Assembly: GCA_016709875.1 (NCBI GenBank)
Contig: JADJLZ010000005.1
Location: 310,001 to 374,000, forward strand
Source of the DNA: Planctomycetota bacterium
Lineage (GTDB): Bacteria; Planctomycetota; UBA1135; GCA-002686595
DNA length: 64,000 nt
Direction of reading: 5' to 3'
Within the stretch, counting starts at the first letter, position 1. Every line of letters starts with the position of its first letter. The translations under genes and the position numbers were made by a program. The notes beneath the pieces were generated by a model. That model saw only the letters and a list, made by a program, of their open reading frames with translations, was not told the DNA's origin and did not search any database. Below, piece by piece: positions 37,501-46,481 of the stretch.

Positions 37501-38633
37501 GCATCGCGCTGCCGCAGGGCGCAGCCGGCTTCGCGAGCGTGCTCGCGTCCGTCGCGGCGCGCCTGGACGCGCAGCTCCCCGACCTCGTCTTCGAGCAGGC
37601 CGGCAGCGCGCCGCTCGAACTGCGCGACCTGCACTTTGGCGCGGTCCTCGCGCAGCAGGCGGGCGCGAGCTCGGCACAGCTCTCGGGCAAGCTCGGCGGC
37701 GATCCCGCGGGCGATCTCGCCTTCGATGTGCACGCGCTCGACGCGCTGGCGCTGCTCGCGGAGGAGGGCGGCCCAGTGCGCTTCCGCGTCGCCGTGCACG
37801 GCGCAGCGCACGGCGTACCGGTGGGCCTCGTCGATGCGCTCGCCGGACAGGGTGGGCTGCTCGTCGAGGCGATCGGCGCGCGCGCGGACCTCACGCTCGA
37901 GAGCGCAGGGCTCTCGCTCACGCAGGGCGCATTCGTGGTCGATCTCTCGACGACGCAGGGTCCCGCGCACCTCGACGGTTCGATGGAGGGCGGCCTGCTG
38001 CGCGTGACGAAGCCCGGCGGCCTGGTCGCGCACTTCGGACTCGGCCCGCTGACCTCGACGCGCTTTGTGGGCCGGCTCGTGCCGATGGTGTGCGAGCTGC
38101 AGAAGCCCGCGGGCTCGAAGTCCGCCTCGATCGCGGTGGATGCGCTCTCGCTGCCGCTCGACGGCGACCTCTCGAAACTCGACGGTCAGCTGAGCCTCGA
38201 TCTGGGCGAGGTGAGCTACGCGATGCTGCCCGGCCTGAAGGGGCTCTTCGCCACGCTCGCGCCGCCCAAGCTCGTCAAGCTCCCGGCCTTCGCCGTGCCG
38301 ATCGCGAAGGGTGTCGTGCGCTACGACAAGCTCGTGCTGCCCATCGGCGGACGCGACTTCAGTTTCCGCGGCAGCTTCAGTCTGGTGAGCGGCGAGCTCT
38401 CGCTGGGCACCGACATCCCGCTCGAGATGCTGGGCGGCAAGATCAACTCCGAGCTCGAGAAGGCGCGCGGCCTGATCGACGGCAAGACGCTCGTGCCGGT
38501 CGAGATCCGTGGCTCGTGGAACAAGCCGAGCTTCGCGGTGGGCAGGGGCTTCCTCGACGATATCGTCAAGAAGGCGCTCGGGAACGCGCTCGAGGAGGGC
38601 CTCGAAGGCCTGCTCAAGAAGAAGAAGCCTTGA
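34513..38633 (+). CDS. giant AsmA-like envelope protein, frameshifted
   Basis: The N-terminal ORF 34513-37140 and a second frame to 38633 are one gene of about 1373 residues. The joint is near 37110, where CACGCGAGCTG needs one more G to read on as ELRGSSLESVSARVRVE. A single membrane anchor (LAALLLGALLILSVCLPWI) is followed by many repeats of beta-strand type (AVLGREGFLAEGFGRSLDLTL, LVEAIGARADLTL). The final third ends in the typical AsmA_2-like segment (LPIGGRDFSFRGSFSLVSGEL, VEIRGSWNKPSFAVG) and a Lys-rich tail. AsmA-like proteins bridge inner and outer membrane and move phospholipids. Its downstream neighbours are lipoprotein hydrolases and membrane glycosyltransferase-like proteins. TTGA coupling links it to the next gene. 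Confidence 0.75.
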
Positions 38634-40090
38634 AGGGAACCAGACCGAGCTCCACGCGAGTCCTGTTGGCGCTCCTGCTCGCGCTGTGCGCGGCGGGTTG
38701 CGGTTCGCGCAAGCCGCGCATCGTGGTCTGGATCGAGGTCGACACGCTGCGCGCGGATGCGCTCGGTTGCTACGGCAACCACGCGACGGGCGAGAACGGC
38801 GTGCTGCCCACGCCCAACCTCGACGCGCTCGCCGCGGACGGCCAGCGCTTCGAGCATGCGTACTCGACTGCGCCCTGGACGATCCCGAGCTTGGTCTCGC
38901 AGCTCTCGGGCGAGTGGCCCTGGGAGCACGGCGTGCGGCGCCTGCTGGAGATCGCGCCGGCGGAAAGCGTCCCGCTCGTGCCGCGCATGCGCGAGCTCGG
39001 CTGGCGCACCGCGGGCGTCACGACCAACTTCATCGCCACGAGCAAGCAGGGTTTCGGCCGCGGCTTCGAGCGCTTCGACGACTCGCTCGCGCAGGGCCAC
39101 GAGGGATCGCACTCGCCCGAGGCACTCGCGAAGCTGCTCGGGTTCGGCGACGAGCTCGCCGGCGATCCGGGCAAGGGCCTGTTCCTCTTCGGCTGGCTCT
39201 TCGAGCCGCACTACCGCTACGAGGAGCACGCGGGCCTGCGTTTTGGGCCCGAGTACCACGGCTCGCTGAAGGGCGACGAGGAGCTGAACGACCTGCTCGC
39301 TCGGCGCGAGCAGCTCACGGCCGAGGACGCGCTCTTCCTGCGTGGCCGCTATCAGAGCGAGGTCGCCTACGTCGACCGCGCGATCGGCGAGTTCGTGGCC
39401 GAGCTCAAGCGCCGCGGCTGGTACGACGAGGCGCTGATCGTGTTCACGGCGGATCACGGCGAGGAGATCCTCGACCACGGCTGGATCGGCCACAGCGTGA
39501 CGCTGCACGAGGAACTCGTGCACGTGCCCTGGATCGTCAAGTTGCCCGCGTCGGAAGCGGCCGCGCGCAAGGGCAAGAGCGTCGAGGACGTGGTCAGCCT
39601 GATCGACCTGCCCGCGACGCTGCTCGACTGGATGGGCGCGCAACCGCGCTCTCCCAACGGCGGGCTGCTCGGCCACAGCCGCTCGCTGCTGCCGGTTTTG
39701 CGCACGGGCGAGCGCAGCGCGCGGCGCTGGGTCTACCTGCACACCGATTTCGAGCCGGTGCTCGACAGCGCGCTCGCGCCGGAGAAGCGCGGCAACGCCT
39801 GGGGCGTGATCGACGCGCAGACCGCGCTCAAGTGGGTCGTCGACCACAAGCACAGCCCGCCGCGCGGGAGCCTGTACGACCTCGCGCACGATCCGCTCGA
39901 GAAGAACGATCTCTTCGAGCGCCTTGGTCCGGGCCGCGAGGCGCCCGCCGCAGCGCTTGCGCGGACTGCTCGCGCGTCCGCTCGAGGGGCGCGCGCGGGG
40001 CGCCGGCGGTGCTGCCCGGAGGAGCCCTGGATCGCGCCGCCCGCCGATCTCGACGGCGCCGGGCCGGCGCTCTTGCAGGAGCGCCGCTGA
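38630..40090 (+). CDS. alkaline-phosphatase superfamily (sulfatase-like) lipoprotein
   Basis: TTG 38630 overlaps the preceding stop (TTGA). The 486-residue product has a lipobox (LLALLLALCAAGC). The fold motifs are IEVDTLRADALGCYGN, APWTIPSLVSQLSG, VFTADHGEEILDHGW and HSVTLHEELVHVPWIV. The nucleophile position in the W-T-I-P-S segment is Thr, not the Cys/Ser of C-x-P-S-R, so formylglycine activation is unlikely, and a phosphodiesterase, phosphotransferase or lipid-A-like transferase is more plausible than a true sulfatase. The last 50 residues are Arg/Ala-rich (ASARGARAGRRRCC) and look like an out-of-frame stretch, possibly from two compensating base errors. Metal ligands (Asp, His) are intact. 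The substrate is not predicted. Confidence 0.8.
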   Translation: MKGTRPSSTRVLLALLLALCAAGCGSRKPRIVVWIEVDTLRADALGCYGNHATGENGVLPTPNLDALAADGQRFEHAYSTAPWTIPSLVSQLSGEWPWEHGVRRLLEIAPAESVPLVPRMRELGWRTAGVTTNFIATSKQGFGRGFERFDDSLAQGHEGSHSPEALAKLLGFGDELAGDPGKGLFLFGWLFEPHYRYEEHAGLRFGPEYHGSLKGDEELNDLLARREQLTAEDALFLRGRYQSEVAYVDRAIGEFVAELKRRGWYDEALIVFTADHGEEILDHGWIGHSVTLHEELVHVPWIVKLPASEAAARKGKSVEDVVSLIDLPATLLDWMGAQPRSPNGGLLGHSRSLLPVLRTGERSARRWVYLHTDFEPVLDSALAPEKRGNAWGVIDAQTALKWVVDHKHSPPRGSLYDLAHDPLEKNDLFERLGPGREAPAAALARTARASARGARAGRRRCCPEEPWIAPPADLDGAGPALLQERR

Positions 40091-41623
40091 TGCAGCGCGG
40101 CGCCGTGGATCGAGGGCGCGCTGCTCGCACTCGTCGTGCTCGCGCTGCTCGCGCTCGGCGGCGACGCGGTGCGCGCGTCCTACCACGGCTGTCTGCACGC
40201 GAGTGTGGGCGAGGCGGTGCTGCGCGAGGGTCTGCGCCCGGAGAACCCGTACCACGCTGGCGTCGGGCTGCGCTACTACACGCTCTACCCCGCGCTCGGT
40301 GTGCTGCTCGGCCGCGTGTGGGGCGGCTCGATGTGGGGCTTCGCGCTGATCGATACACTCGCGGCGCTGCTGCTCGCACCCGCGCTCGACGCGCTCGGCC
40401 GCAGCCTGGGGCTCAGCTTCGCGGCGCGGCGTGCAGCCTTCCTCGCGGCGGTGCTCGGGTTCAACGGCCTGGGCTGGCTGGGCTACTTCGTCGCGCAGGG
40501 ACAACCCTTCGGCGCTCCGCCGGTGTACGCACTCGCACCGATGACGCTGATGAGCGAGGGCTTCGGCTGGGACGGTCGGCTGCAGGCCTTCCTGCCGAAG
40601 TTCCTGAACGTCTCCTCCTACGCGATCGCGCTGCCCTTCGGACTGTGGGCGCTCGCCGCGGCGCGTGCGCGCGCGTGCTGGATCCCGCTCGGCCTCGCGC
40701 TCGCGCTCAACCCGCTCGTGGGCGGCTTCGCGGGTGTCGTGCTGCTGGTCTGGCGCCTGGCCGCGGCGCGCGCGAGCGGCCTGCGCGCCACGCTCGGCTG
40801 GGCCTGCGCTGGTGCGGGCGCCGCGCTGCTCGCGCTGCCCTGCCTGTTGCCCTCCTTCGTGCCGTCGCCGGGCGGGCCCTCGTTGACCGGCAACCCCGCA
40901 CTGGGCGGCGGGCGCATCGCAAACCTCTTCGGGCCGCAGCACCTGCTGCTCGTGCCTGCCCTGCTCGGATTCGCGCACCTCGCGCGGCGCGAACGCGGGA
41001 GGCTGTTCGTACCGATCGCGCTCGCGGCGCTGCTCGTGCTGGTGGGGGAGATGCCGCAGAGCAACGAGTACAAGATGGCGCGCCTGCTCGGCCTCGTGCT
41101 CGCGCTGCCGGCGGGCGCCTTTATCGCGAGCCTGGGGGGGCGCGGCCGCATCGCAGTCGCGCTGCTCGGCCTGGCGACGCTGCCGACCGCGCTGGCGGTC
41201 GTGCGCGCGTACCTCGACTACGGCGAGCGCACGCACTTGCCGTCCCTCGAGGCCGCGCTGCCGCCCGAGGTGCGCGCCGCCGAGCGCGCCGCGGACCCGC
41301 GCGCGGTGGTCGTGGTGCAGGCGCCGGCCGAATGGCTGCAAGCGACGCGCGGCCTGGTGCAGGGCAATCCGCTCGCGCCGATCCTGCACCACTCGCTCTA
41401 TGCGGATGTGCCGCAGATCCACAACGAGGGCCAGCCGGACCTCTCGGATCGGCTCGAGGATCTGCGCTCCCAGGACTTCGAGCGCATGCGCCACCGGCTT
41501 CCGACGCGTCCGTTCCTGTTCCTGCTCCCCGACGCGGCGCTCGAGGCGCGCTTGCAGAGCTCGGGCGCGCGCGAACTCGCTCCCGGCGCGTGGATGCTCC
41601 CGCCGGCCGTCACGGGCGGCTAG
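40090..41623 (+). CDS. polytopic membrane protein, GT-C-like, frameshifted at the start
   Basis: ATG 40090 overlaps the preceding stop (TGATG) but runs out of frame after five codons. Removing one base near 40105 joins MQRGA to WIEGALLALVVLALLALG, the first membrane helix. The intact protein is about 510 residues with around 10-12 helices. The loop after helix 1 reads GLRPENPYHAGVGLRYYTLYP, a layout found in glycosyltransferase family C enzymes and related polyprenyl-linked sugar transferases. The C-terminal domain (FLFLLPDAALEARLQSSG) is soluble. An alternative start is GTG 40136, which would cut off half of the first helix. Its function is not established. Neighbouring phosphatase-like lipoproteins suggest envelope polymer modification. 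Confidence 0.65.
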
Positions 41624-41633
41624 GATCGAGCGG

Positions 41634-42950
41634 ATGAGGGTCCTCGCCGCAGGTCTGGTGCTGCTCGCCGCGTGCTCGCGTGCTCCGGATGCGCCGCGCA
41701 GCCTGCTGCTCGTCACGGTGGACACGCTGCGCGCGGACGCGCTCGGGAGCCTCGGCGGCGCGCGCAGGCTGGGCCTCGACGAGCTCGCGGCGCAGGGAGA
41801 GCTGTTCGAAAACGCCTTCACGCCGCGCTCGATGACGTTTCCCGCGCTGTCTTCGCTCTTCACCGGCCTCTCGCCGATCGAGCACGGCGCGCTCTCCAAC
41901 GGCGATCTCCTGCCGCGGGAGAACACGACGCTGGCAGAGACGCTCGAGCGCGCGGGATTCTTCACCGCGGCCTTCACGACCAACAAGCTGCTCGTGCCGG
42001 GCTCGGGCCTCGAGCAGGGTTTCACGAGCTTCGAGAGCGATTTCTCGCGCGAACGCGACGAAAAGATGGCCGCCGCGGCCGCGCGCTGCCTCTCCGAGCA
42101 CGCGGCGAAGGGCGAGCGCGTCTTCGTCTGGCTGCACCTGGTGGGCCCGCACCTGCCCTATGCGCCCGAGCCGCTCGACGGGATCGATTTCAAGGCGCTG
42201 TGCTGCGCGCAGGGCTACGCGGGCCCGGCCGACGGCTCGCACGAATACGCCAACGCGCTGCACGCCGCCGGCGTCGCTCCCGCGCCGGCCGATCTCGAGC
42301 ACATGCGCGGCCTGTACGCGGCCGAGGTCGCGCGCGCGGACCACGTCCTCACGCGCATGTTCGCCACGCTCGACCTCTCCGATTGCCTGCTGGTGTTCGC
42401 GGCCGACCACGGCGAGGAGCTCGGCGAGCGCCGGGCCTACTTCGGCCACTCGAAGTCGGTCACCTCGGCCGGACTGCACGTGCCGCTGTTCCTGCGCCAT
42501 CCGGGGACGATCGCGCCAACGCGCACGCGCGAACCCTTCGGACTGCAGGAACTGCGCACGCGCATCCTCGCGCAGCTCGGCCTGGGCGCTCGCGCGGACG
42601 TGCCGGCGTCGCTCGAGGTCGGACTGTGGCGCGACCGCATCTTCAGCGCGCGCGATGCGCGCTGGCGGTTGGTGTGGAACCCCGAGAACCTGGAACCGCT
42701 GGAGACGCCGCCGGGCTCCTACCCCGTGCCGCAGCTCGCGCTCTACGACGAGCTCGCCGACCCGCGCGACGAACACGACCTCGCCGCCAGCCACCCCGAT
42801 GAAGTCGCGCGGCTGCGCGCGGCGATCGAGCACTGGCGCGCGCAATTGCATCCCTGGACCGGCCAGCAGTCCGCGCCCGACGCCGCCCGGCAGCGGGCGC
42901 TGCACGAGATGGGCTACGCGGGCGAAGGCGGGAAGCTGCAGCCGCGCTAG
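41634..42950 (+). CDS. alkaline-phosphatase superfamily (sulfatase-like) lipoprotein
   Basis: ATG 41634 begins a lipoprotein (LAAGLVLLAACS). The 438-residue protein has TVDTLRADALGSLGG, TPRSMTFPALSSLFTG with Thr at the nucleophile position, AADHGEELGERRAYFGHSKS and GLHVPLFLRHPG. The Leu-Phe-Thr-Gly segment after the nucleophile is seen in the sulfatase-like branch of the superfamily. It lies 10 bases downstream of the membrane protein, and its stop TAG interleaves with the stop of the convergent gene in the sequence CTAG (42947-42950). It is probably anchored in the outer or inner membrane facing the periplasm. Confidence 0.85.
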   Translation: MRVLAAGLVLLAACSRAPDAPRSLLLVTVDTLRADALGSLGGARRLGLDELAAQGELFENAFTPRSMTFPALSSLFTGLSPIEHGALSNGDLLPRENTTLAETLERAGFFTAAFTTNKLLVPGSGLEQGFTSFESDFSRERDEKMAAAAARCLSEHAAKGERVFVWLHLVGPHLPYAPEPLDGIDFKALCCAQGYAGPADGSHEYANALHAAGVAPAPADLEHMRGLYAAEVARADHVLTRMFATLDLSDCLLVFAADHGEELGERRAYFGHSKSVTSAGLHVPLFLRHPGTIAPTRTREPFGLQELRTRILAQLGLGARADVPASLEVGLWRDRIFSARDARWRLVWNPENLEPLETPPGSYPVPQLALYDELADPRDEHDLAASHPDEVARLRAAIEHWRAQLHPWTGQQSAPDAARQRALHEMGYAGEGGKLQPR

Positions 42951-44338
42951 CGCGGAGGCTTGGGGCTCGCGCCGTCCTCGGTCCCGATGTAGCCCAGCTG
43001 CTTGTAGCGCTCGACGTAGTTCGCGCGCATCTCCTCGGGCACGTCCTCCTCGTGCGAGGCGCGGAAGCCCGTGTCGTGCGTGGGCACGGGCGCGAGCGCC
43101 GCGGCTGCGCGCGCGCGTTCGTCGAGCAGCCCCGCCGGAGCCGCGCCGGGCATGTCAGCACCGCGTGGAATGCCGAGCAGCGCGAGCACCATGGGAGCGA
43201 TGTCGAGGATCGAGGCCGCGGTCTCGAGTTCGTTCTGCTGCACGAAGCGGGTCGCGTCGCCAAAGCGCGCGATGCCCGGGCCGGCCGCGATGAACACGCC
43301 GGGCGGGCCGTCGAGGTGGTGGCCGGTGACGAAGAGCGGGTTGGGCTTGTCCGTCGAGTAGGCGTGGAAGCCGTGGTCGGAGCACACGATCACCGTCGCG
43401 TCCGCACCCGCCGCCGCGACCAACCGGCCGAGCATCTGGTCGAACCACTCGTAGTAGTTCGGGATCGCGCGCGCGAGACGTTCGCACGCCTCGGGCTTCG
43501 CGAGCTGCGCCTGAAGCTCGGGATCCTCGGGCCAATGGAAGGCCTGAGGCTCGTAGTAGCGCCAAAAACGGTGGCCGACGACGTCGGTGCCGCCGAAGTA
43601 GACCAGGTTCAAATCGCCCGGATCTTCGCGCAGGAGGCGCTCTGCGATCGCGGCGTAGGTCGCGTCGGATTGCACCGACCAGTAGGTCTGCTGCATCAGC
43701 TTCTTCTCGACCGCTCCGAGCTCGCCCTCGGCGAAGCTGCCGAAGACCCTCTCGCGCGCGAGGCGCTGCACCGCGTCGAGCGCGCCCGCCTCATTCGCGA
43801 TGCGCAGCACTTCGGGCTCGAGTTCGGCCGGCCAGACCTGGCGCGGCGCGCCGGGGATCAGCGCGGGTTTCCAATTCGCCTCGACCAGCGCGGAGGAGGA
43901 CGAGCCGCTGACCATGGCGCCGCGGAGCTCCTCGACCGGCCAGGTGATCCACCAGCCGCAGACGTCGCTCGCGAGCTCGCAGCGGTCGGCGATGTTCCAC
44001 AGCGCGCGCACGCGCCGCTGGCTCGAGGTGTACTGCTTCAGGTCCGCGTCGGTGAAGCCGTGGATGCCGTGCTGCTCGGGCCGCTTGCCGGTGGCGATCG
44101 TGGTCCACAGGATCGGACTCAGCGTCGGCACCATCGTCTCGAGCCGGCCGAAGGCGCCGCGCTCCATCAGCGCGCGCAGGTTGGGGCACTTGCCTTGCGC
44201 CAGCAGCGGCTGCAGCACGTGCCACTCGAGTCCGTCCGCGCCCACGAGCAGCACGCGCGAAGCCGGGCGCTTGCTTCCCGGGCAGGCCGCGCAGGCGAGG
44301 CCGGCGAGCAGCACGACGAGGAGGCGCAGCGTTCGCAT
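42947..44338 (-). CDS. type I phosphodiesterase/nucleotide pyrophosphatase-like lipoprotein
   Basis: ATG 44338 opens a lipoprotein (LLVVLLAGLACAAC, lipidated Cys). The 463-residue product follows the nucleotide-pyrophosphatase pattern: GADGLEWHVLQPLL (metal Asp), TMVPTLSPILWTTIATG (nucleophile Thr), YFGGTDVVGHRFW (Asp/His metal site) and VIVCSDHGFHAY. Members cleave phosphodiester or pyrophosphate bonds. The tail repeats the GYIGT ending found in other lipoproteins of this type. It is separated by 17 bases from the gene upstream on the minus strand, with which it probably forms an operon. Confidence 0.85.
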   Translation of the reverse strand: MRTLRLLVVLLAGLACAACPGSKRPASRVLLVGADGLEWHVLQPLLAQGKCPNLRALMERGAFGRLETMVPTLSPILWTTIATGKRPEQHGIHGFTDADLKQYTSSQRRVRALWNIADRCELASDVCGWWITWPVEELRGAMVSGSSSSALVEANWKPALIPGAPRQVWPAELEPEVLRIANEAGALDAVQRLARERVFGSFAEGELGAVEKKLMQQTYWSVQSDATYAAIAERLLREDPGDLNLVYFGGTDVVGHRFWRYYEPQAFHWPEDPELQAQLAKPEACERLARAIPNYYEWFDQMLGRLVAAAGADATVIVCSDHGFHAYSTDKPNPLFVTGHHLDGPPGVFIAAGPGIARFGDATRFVQQNELETAASILDIAPMVLALLGIPRGADMPGAAPAGLLDERARAAAALAPVPTHDTGFRASHEEDVPEEMRANYVERYKQLGYIGTEDGASPKPPR

Positions 44339-44355
44339 CTCGACGATTCTAGACC

Positions 44356-46419
44356 TCAGCGCGATCCTTGCACGTACGCACGTCCGGAGCGGTAGAGCGC
44401 GAGGCGTCCACGCACCTGCGCAAGCTCCGCGGCGCGCGCGGGGTCGGCGGCGAGCAGCCGCTCGGCCTGCGCGGCGGCTTCGACCGCGTCGGCGAAGCGG
44501 CCAGCGGTCGCAAGTGTGGCCGCGCGCAGGTCCAGGCACGAGGCTTCGGGCAGCGCGTGCTCGCGGAGCAAGGCGTCCTCGAGCTTCAGCGCGGCCTCCG
44601 GATCGCGCAGCGCGGGCTCGGAAGAGGCCGCCAGCAGCCAGCCCAGCGCGATGCGCGCGGGCAGGAGCCGCGGGTTGCGCGCCAGGGCCGCGCGCTGGGC
44701 TTCGATCGCGCCGCGTGCGTCGCCGAGCTGCATGCGCACGTTGCCCAGGCCCGAGAGCGTCTCGGGATCGCCCGGCGCGAGTGCGAGCGCAGCCTCGAAC
44801 TCTCCGCGCGCGCCCTCGAGCTCGCTGCTCTGCGCCAGGGCGATCGCGTAGCTCTTGCGCGCAAAGGCGCTGCGCGGATTGGCCTCGGCCGCCTCGGAGA
44901 GCGCGAGCAGCGCTTCCGGCATGCGCCCCAGGCGGCGCAGCAGGTCACCTGCGGCGACCGACGCGTCCATGTCCCCGGCGAGCGCGGCGCGGCGCTCGTG
45001 CGCGAGCGCCTCCTCGAGCCGGCCTTCGTACGCGAGCGCGGTCGCGAGCGAGTGCTCGTGCGCGGGCCGGAAACCCTCGAGCGAGTCGAAGCCGATCCAG
45101 CCGTTGATCGTCCCGGTCGCAGCCGAGCCGAGCAGCGCCAGCGCAACGAGCGCGCCGCGTGTGTCGCGCGCGCGGCTCTCGAGCAGCAGCGCGAGGCCTT
45201 GCGCGGTGAGCACGGCGAGGATCGGCAGCGCGGGCAGCCGGTAGCGCGGCGAGTACCAGAACACGACCACGGTGCCGAAGAACGCGCCGAGCAGCAGCAG
45301 CTCGGGGAAGAGCCGCCGGCCCTCGCGCCTGGCGATCACGAGCACGAGCAGCGCGGGCAGCATCAGCCAGGCCGCGGGAAGAGGCGCGCTCGGGCTCCAG
45401 GGGTCGAGCCCTGCCTGCGCCTCGAGCGCGGGGATGTAGATGTCGCCGTAGTGGCGGCCGCTCACGAACCACCAGGCCTTGCGCAGTGCGAGCGCGAGCG
45501 CCGCTCCGGGCTCGTCCGCCCAGAATCGCAGTCCGCGGCGCAGGAAGGCGCGGTCGGTGCCGCTCCAGCTGCCGTCGCTCTCCCCGCGCACGAGTTCGCG
45601 CGCGTCGAAGTTCTGCTGCACGCGGTCGCTCGAGACCCCCGGCACGGCGTGGTAGGTGCCGTCGGCGCCCTGCGCGTTGCCGTGCGCGAAAGTGATGCCC
45701 GCCTGTGCGCTGACCGGGATGAACTCGTGGCACGCGAGCCAGTTGTGCAGCGTCGCCGGCGCGACGCACGCGAGCGCCACGAGCACGAAGCCCGCAGCTG
45801 GAACGAGGCCACGGCGCGCGATGCGCCAGAGCCAGAAAGCGATGATCGGGATCGCGAAGAGCAGCACCGGGTTCGCGAGCACGTTCAGACCGAGCACGAG
45901 GGCAGTCCCGAGCACGTGCCGCGGCCGGACCTCCGCCTGCAACGCGAGCAGCCGTTCCCAGAGCCAGGCGACGAGCAGCGCGCCGAGCGCGGTGTTCAGC
46001 ACGCGCAGCGAGGCGTAGGCCGGATCCGCGAGCAGCAGCCACACGAGCGGGGCGAGCAATGCACCGCGCTCGGTCAGGAAGCGCCGAGCGATGTGCCAGA
46101 GCAGCGCGGCGGTGCCCAGCTGCAGCGCGATCTGCAGCGCGATGGGCGCGAGCAGCGAATCGCAGCAGAGCGCGCGCAGACCACCGAGCAGGTAGGGGTA
46201 GAGCGGCGCCGAGAAGCAGGGCGTGTCTCCGACGAGCTTCCCGTGCGCGATCTCCGAGGACCAGCTCCAATACACGCGCGCATCGTTGATCGGTGCGCGC
46301 ACGAAGGGGTCGAGCTGCCACTGGGCGGCCGCGCGCAGCGCGAGCAGTGCTCCCGAGAGGGCGAGCAGCGCGACGAGCAGCACGCGGGCGCGCGGATTCG
46401 GGGCGGGGCCTTCGCTCAC
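44356..46419 (-). CDS. glycosyltransferase-39-like membrane protein with TPR C-terminus
   Basis: GTG 46419 (MSEGPAPNPRARVLLVAL) is the likely start, with a longer GTG frame to 46479. The product of 687 residues has about 10-12 helices in the first 450 residues; the first extracytoplasmic loop (PINDARVYWSWSS, then FSAPLYPYLLGGLRAL) matches the GT39/ArnT arrangement, with an acidic motif after helix 1 and a Pro-Leu-Tyr-Pro stretch. The C-terminal third is TPR-like (ALAPGDPETLSGLGNVRMQLGD). Such enzymes transfer sugars from polyprenyl phosphate to lipids or proteins. The gene is divergent to the sulfatase-like gene at 46482, with 62 bases between the starts. Confidence 0.78.
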   Translation of the reverse strand: MSEGPAPNPRARVLLVALLALSGALLALRAAAQWQLDPFVRAPINDARVYWSWSSEIAHGKLVGDTPCFSAPLYPYLLGGLRALCCDSLLAPIALQIALQLGTAALLWHIARRFLTERGALLAPLVWLLLADPAYASLRVLNTALGALLVAWLWERLLALQAEVRPRHVLGTALVLGLNVLANPVLLFAIPIIAFWLWRIARRGLVPAAGFVLVALACVAPATLHNWLACHEFIPVSAQAGITFAHGNAQGADGTYHAVPGVSSDRVQQNFDARELVRGESDGSWSGTDRAFLRRGLRFWADEPGAALALALRKAWWFVSGRHYGDIYIPALEAQAGLDPWSPSAPLPAAWLMLPALLVLVIARREGRRLFPELLLLGAFFGTVVVFWYSPRYRLPALPILAVLTAQGLALLLESRARDTRGALVALALLGSAATGTINGWIGFDSLEGFRPAHEHSLATALAYEGRLEEALAHERRAALAGDMDASVAAGDLLRRLGRMPEALLALSEAAEANPRSAFARKSYAIALAQSSELEGARGEFEAALALAPGDPETLSGLGNVRMQLGDARGAIEAQRAALARNPRLLPARIALGWLLAASSEPALRDPEAALKLEDALLREHALPEASCLDLRAATLATAGRFADAVEAAAQAERLLAADPARAAELAQVRGRLALYRSGRAYVQGSR

Positions 46420-46481
46420 GCGAACAAGATAGAAGTCCGACGGGTGCGATCCAACGCGCGGCGGGGATACACTTTCCACGC

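Noticed and set aside
38321..42025. Antisense frame of 1234 codons over the phosphatase-like cluster
   Set aside because: Same shadow effect; the coding strand has continuous conserved motifs.
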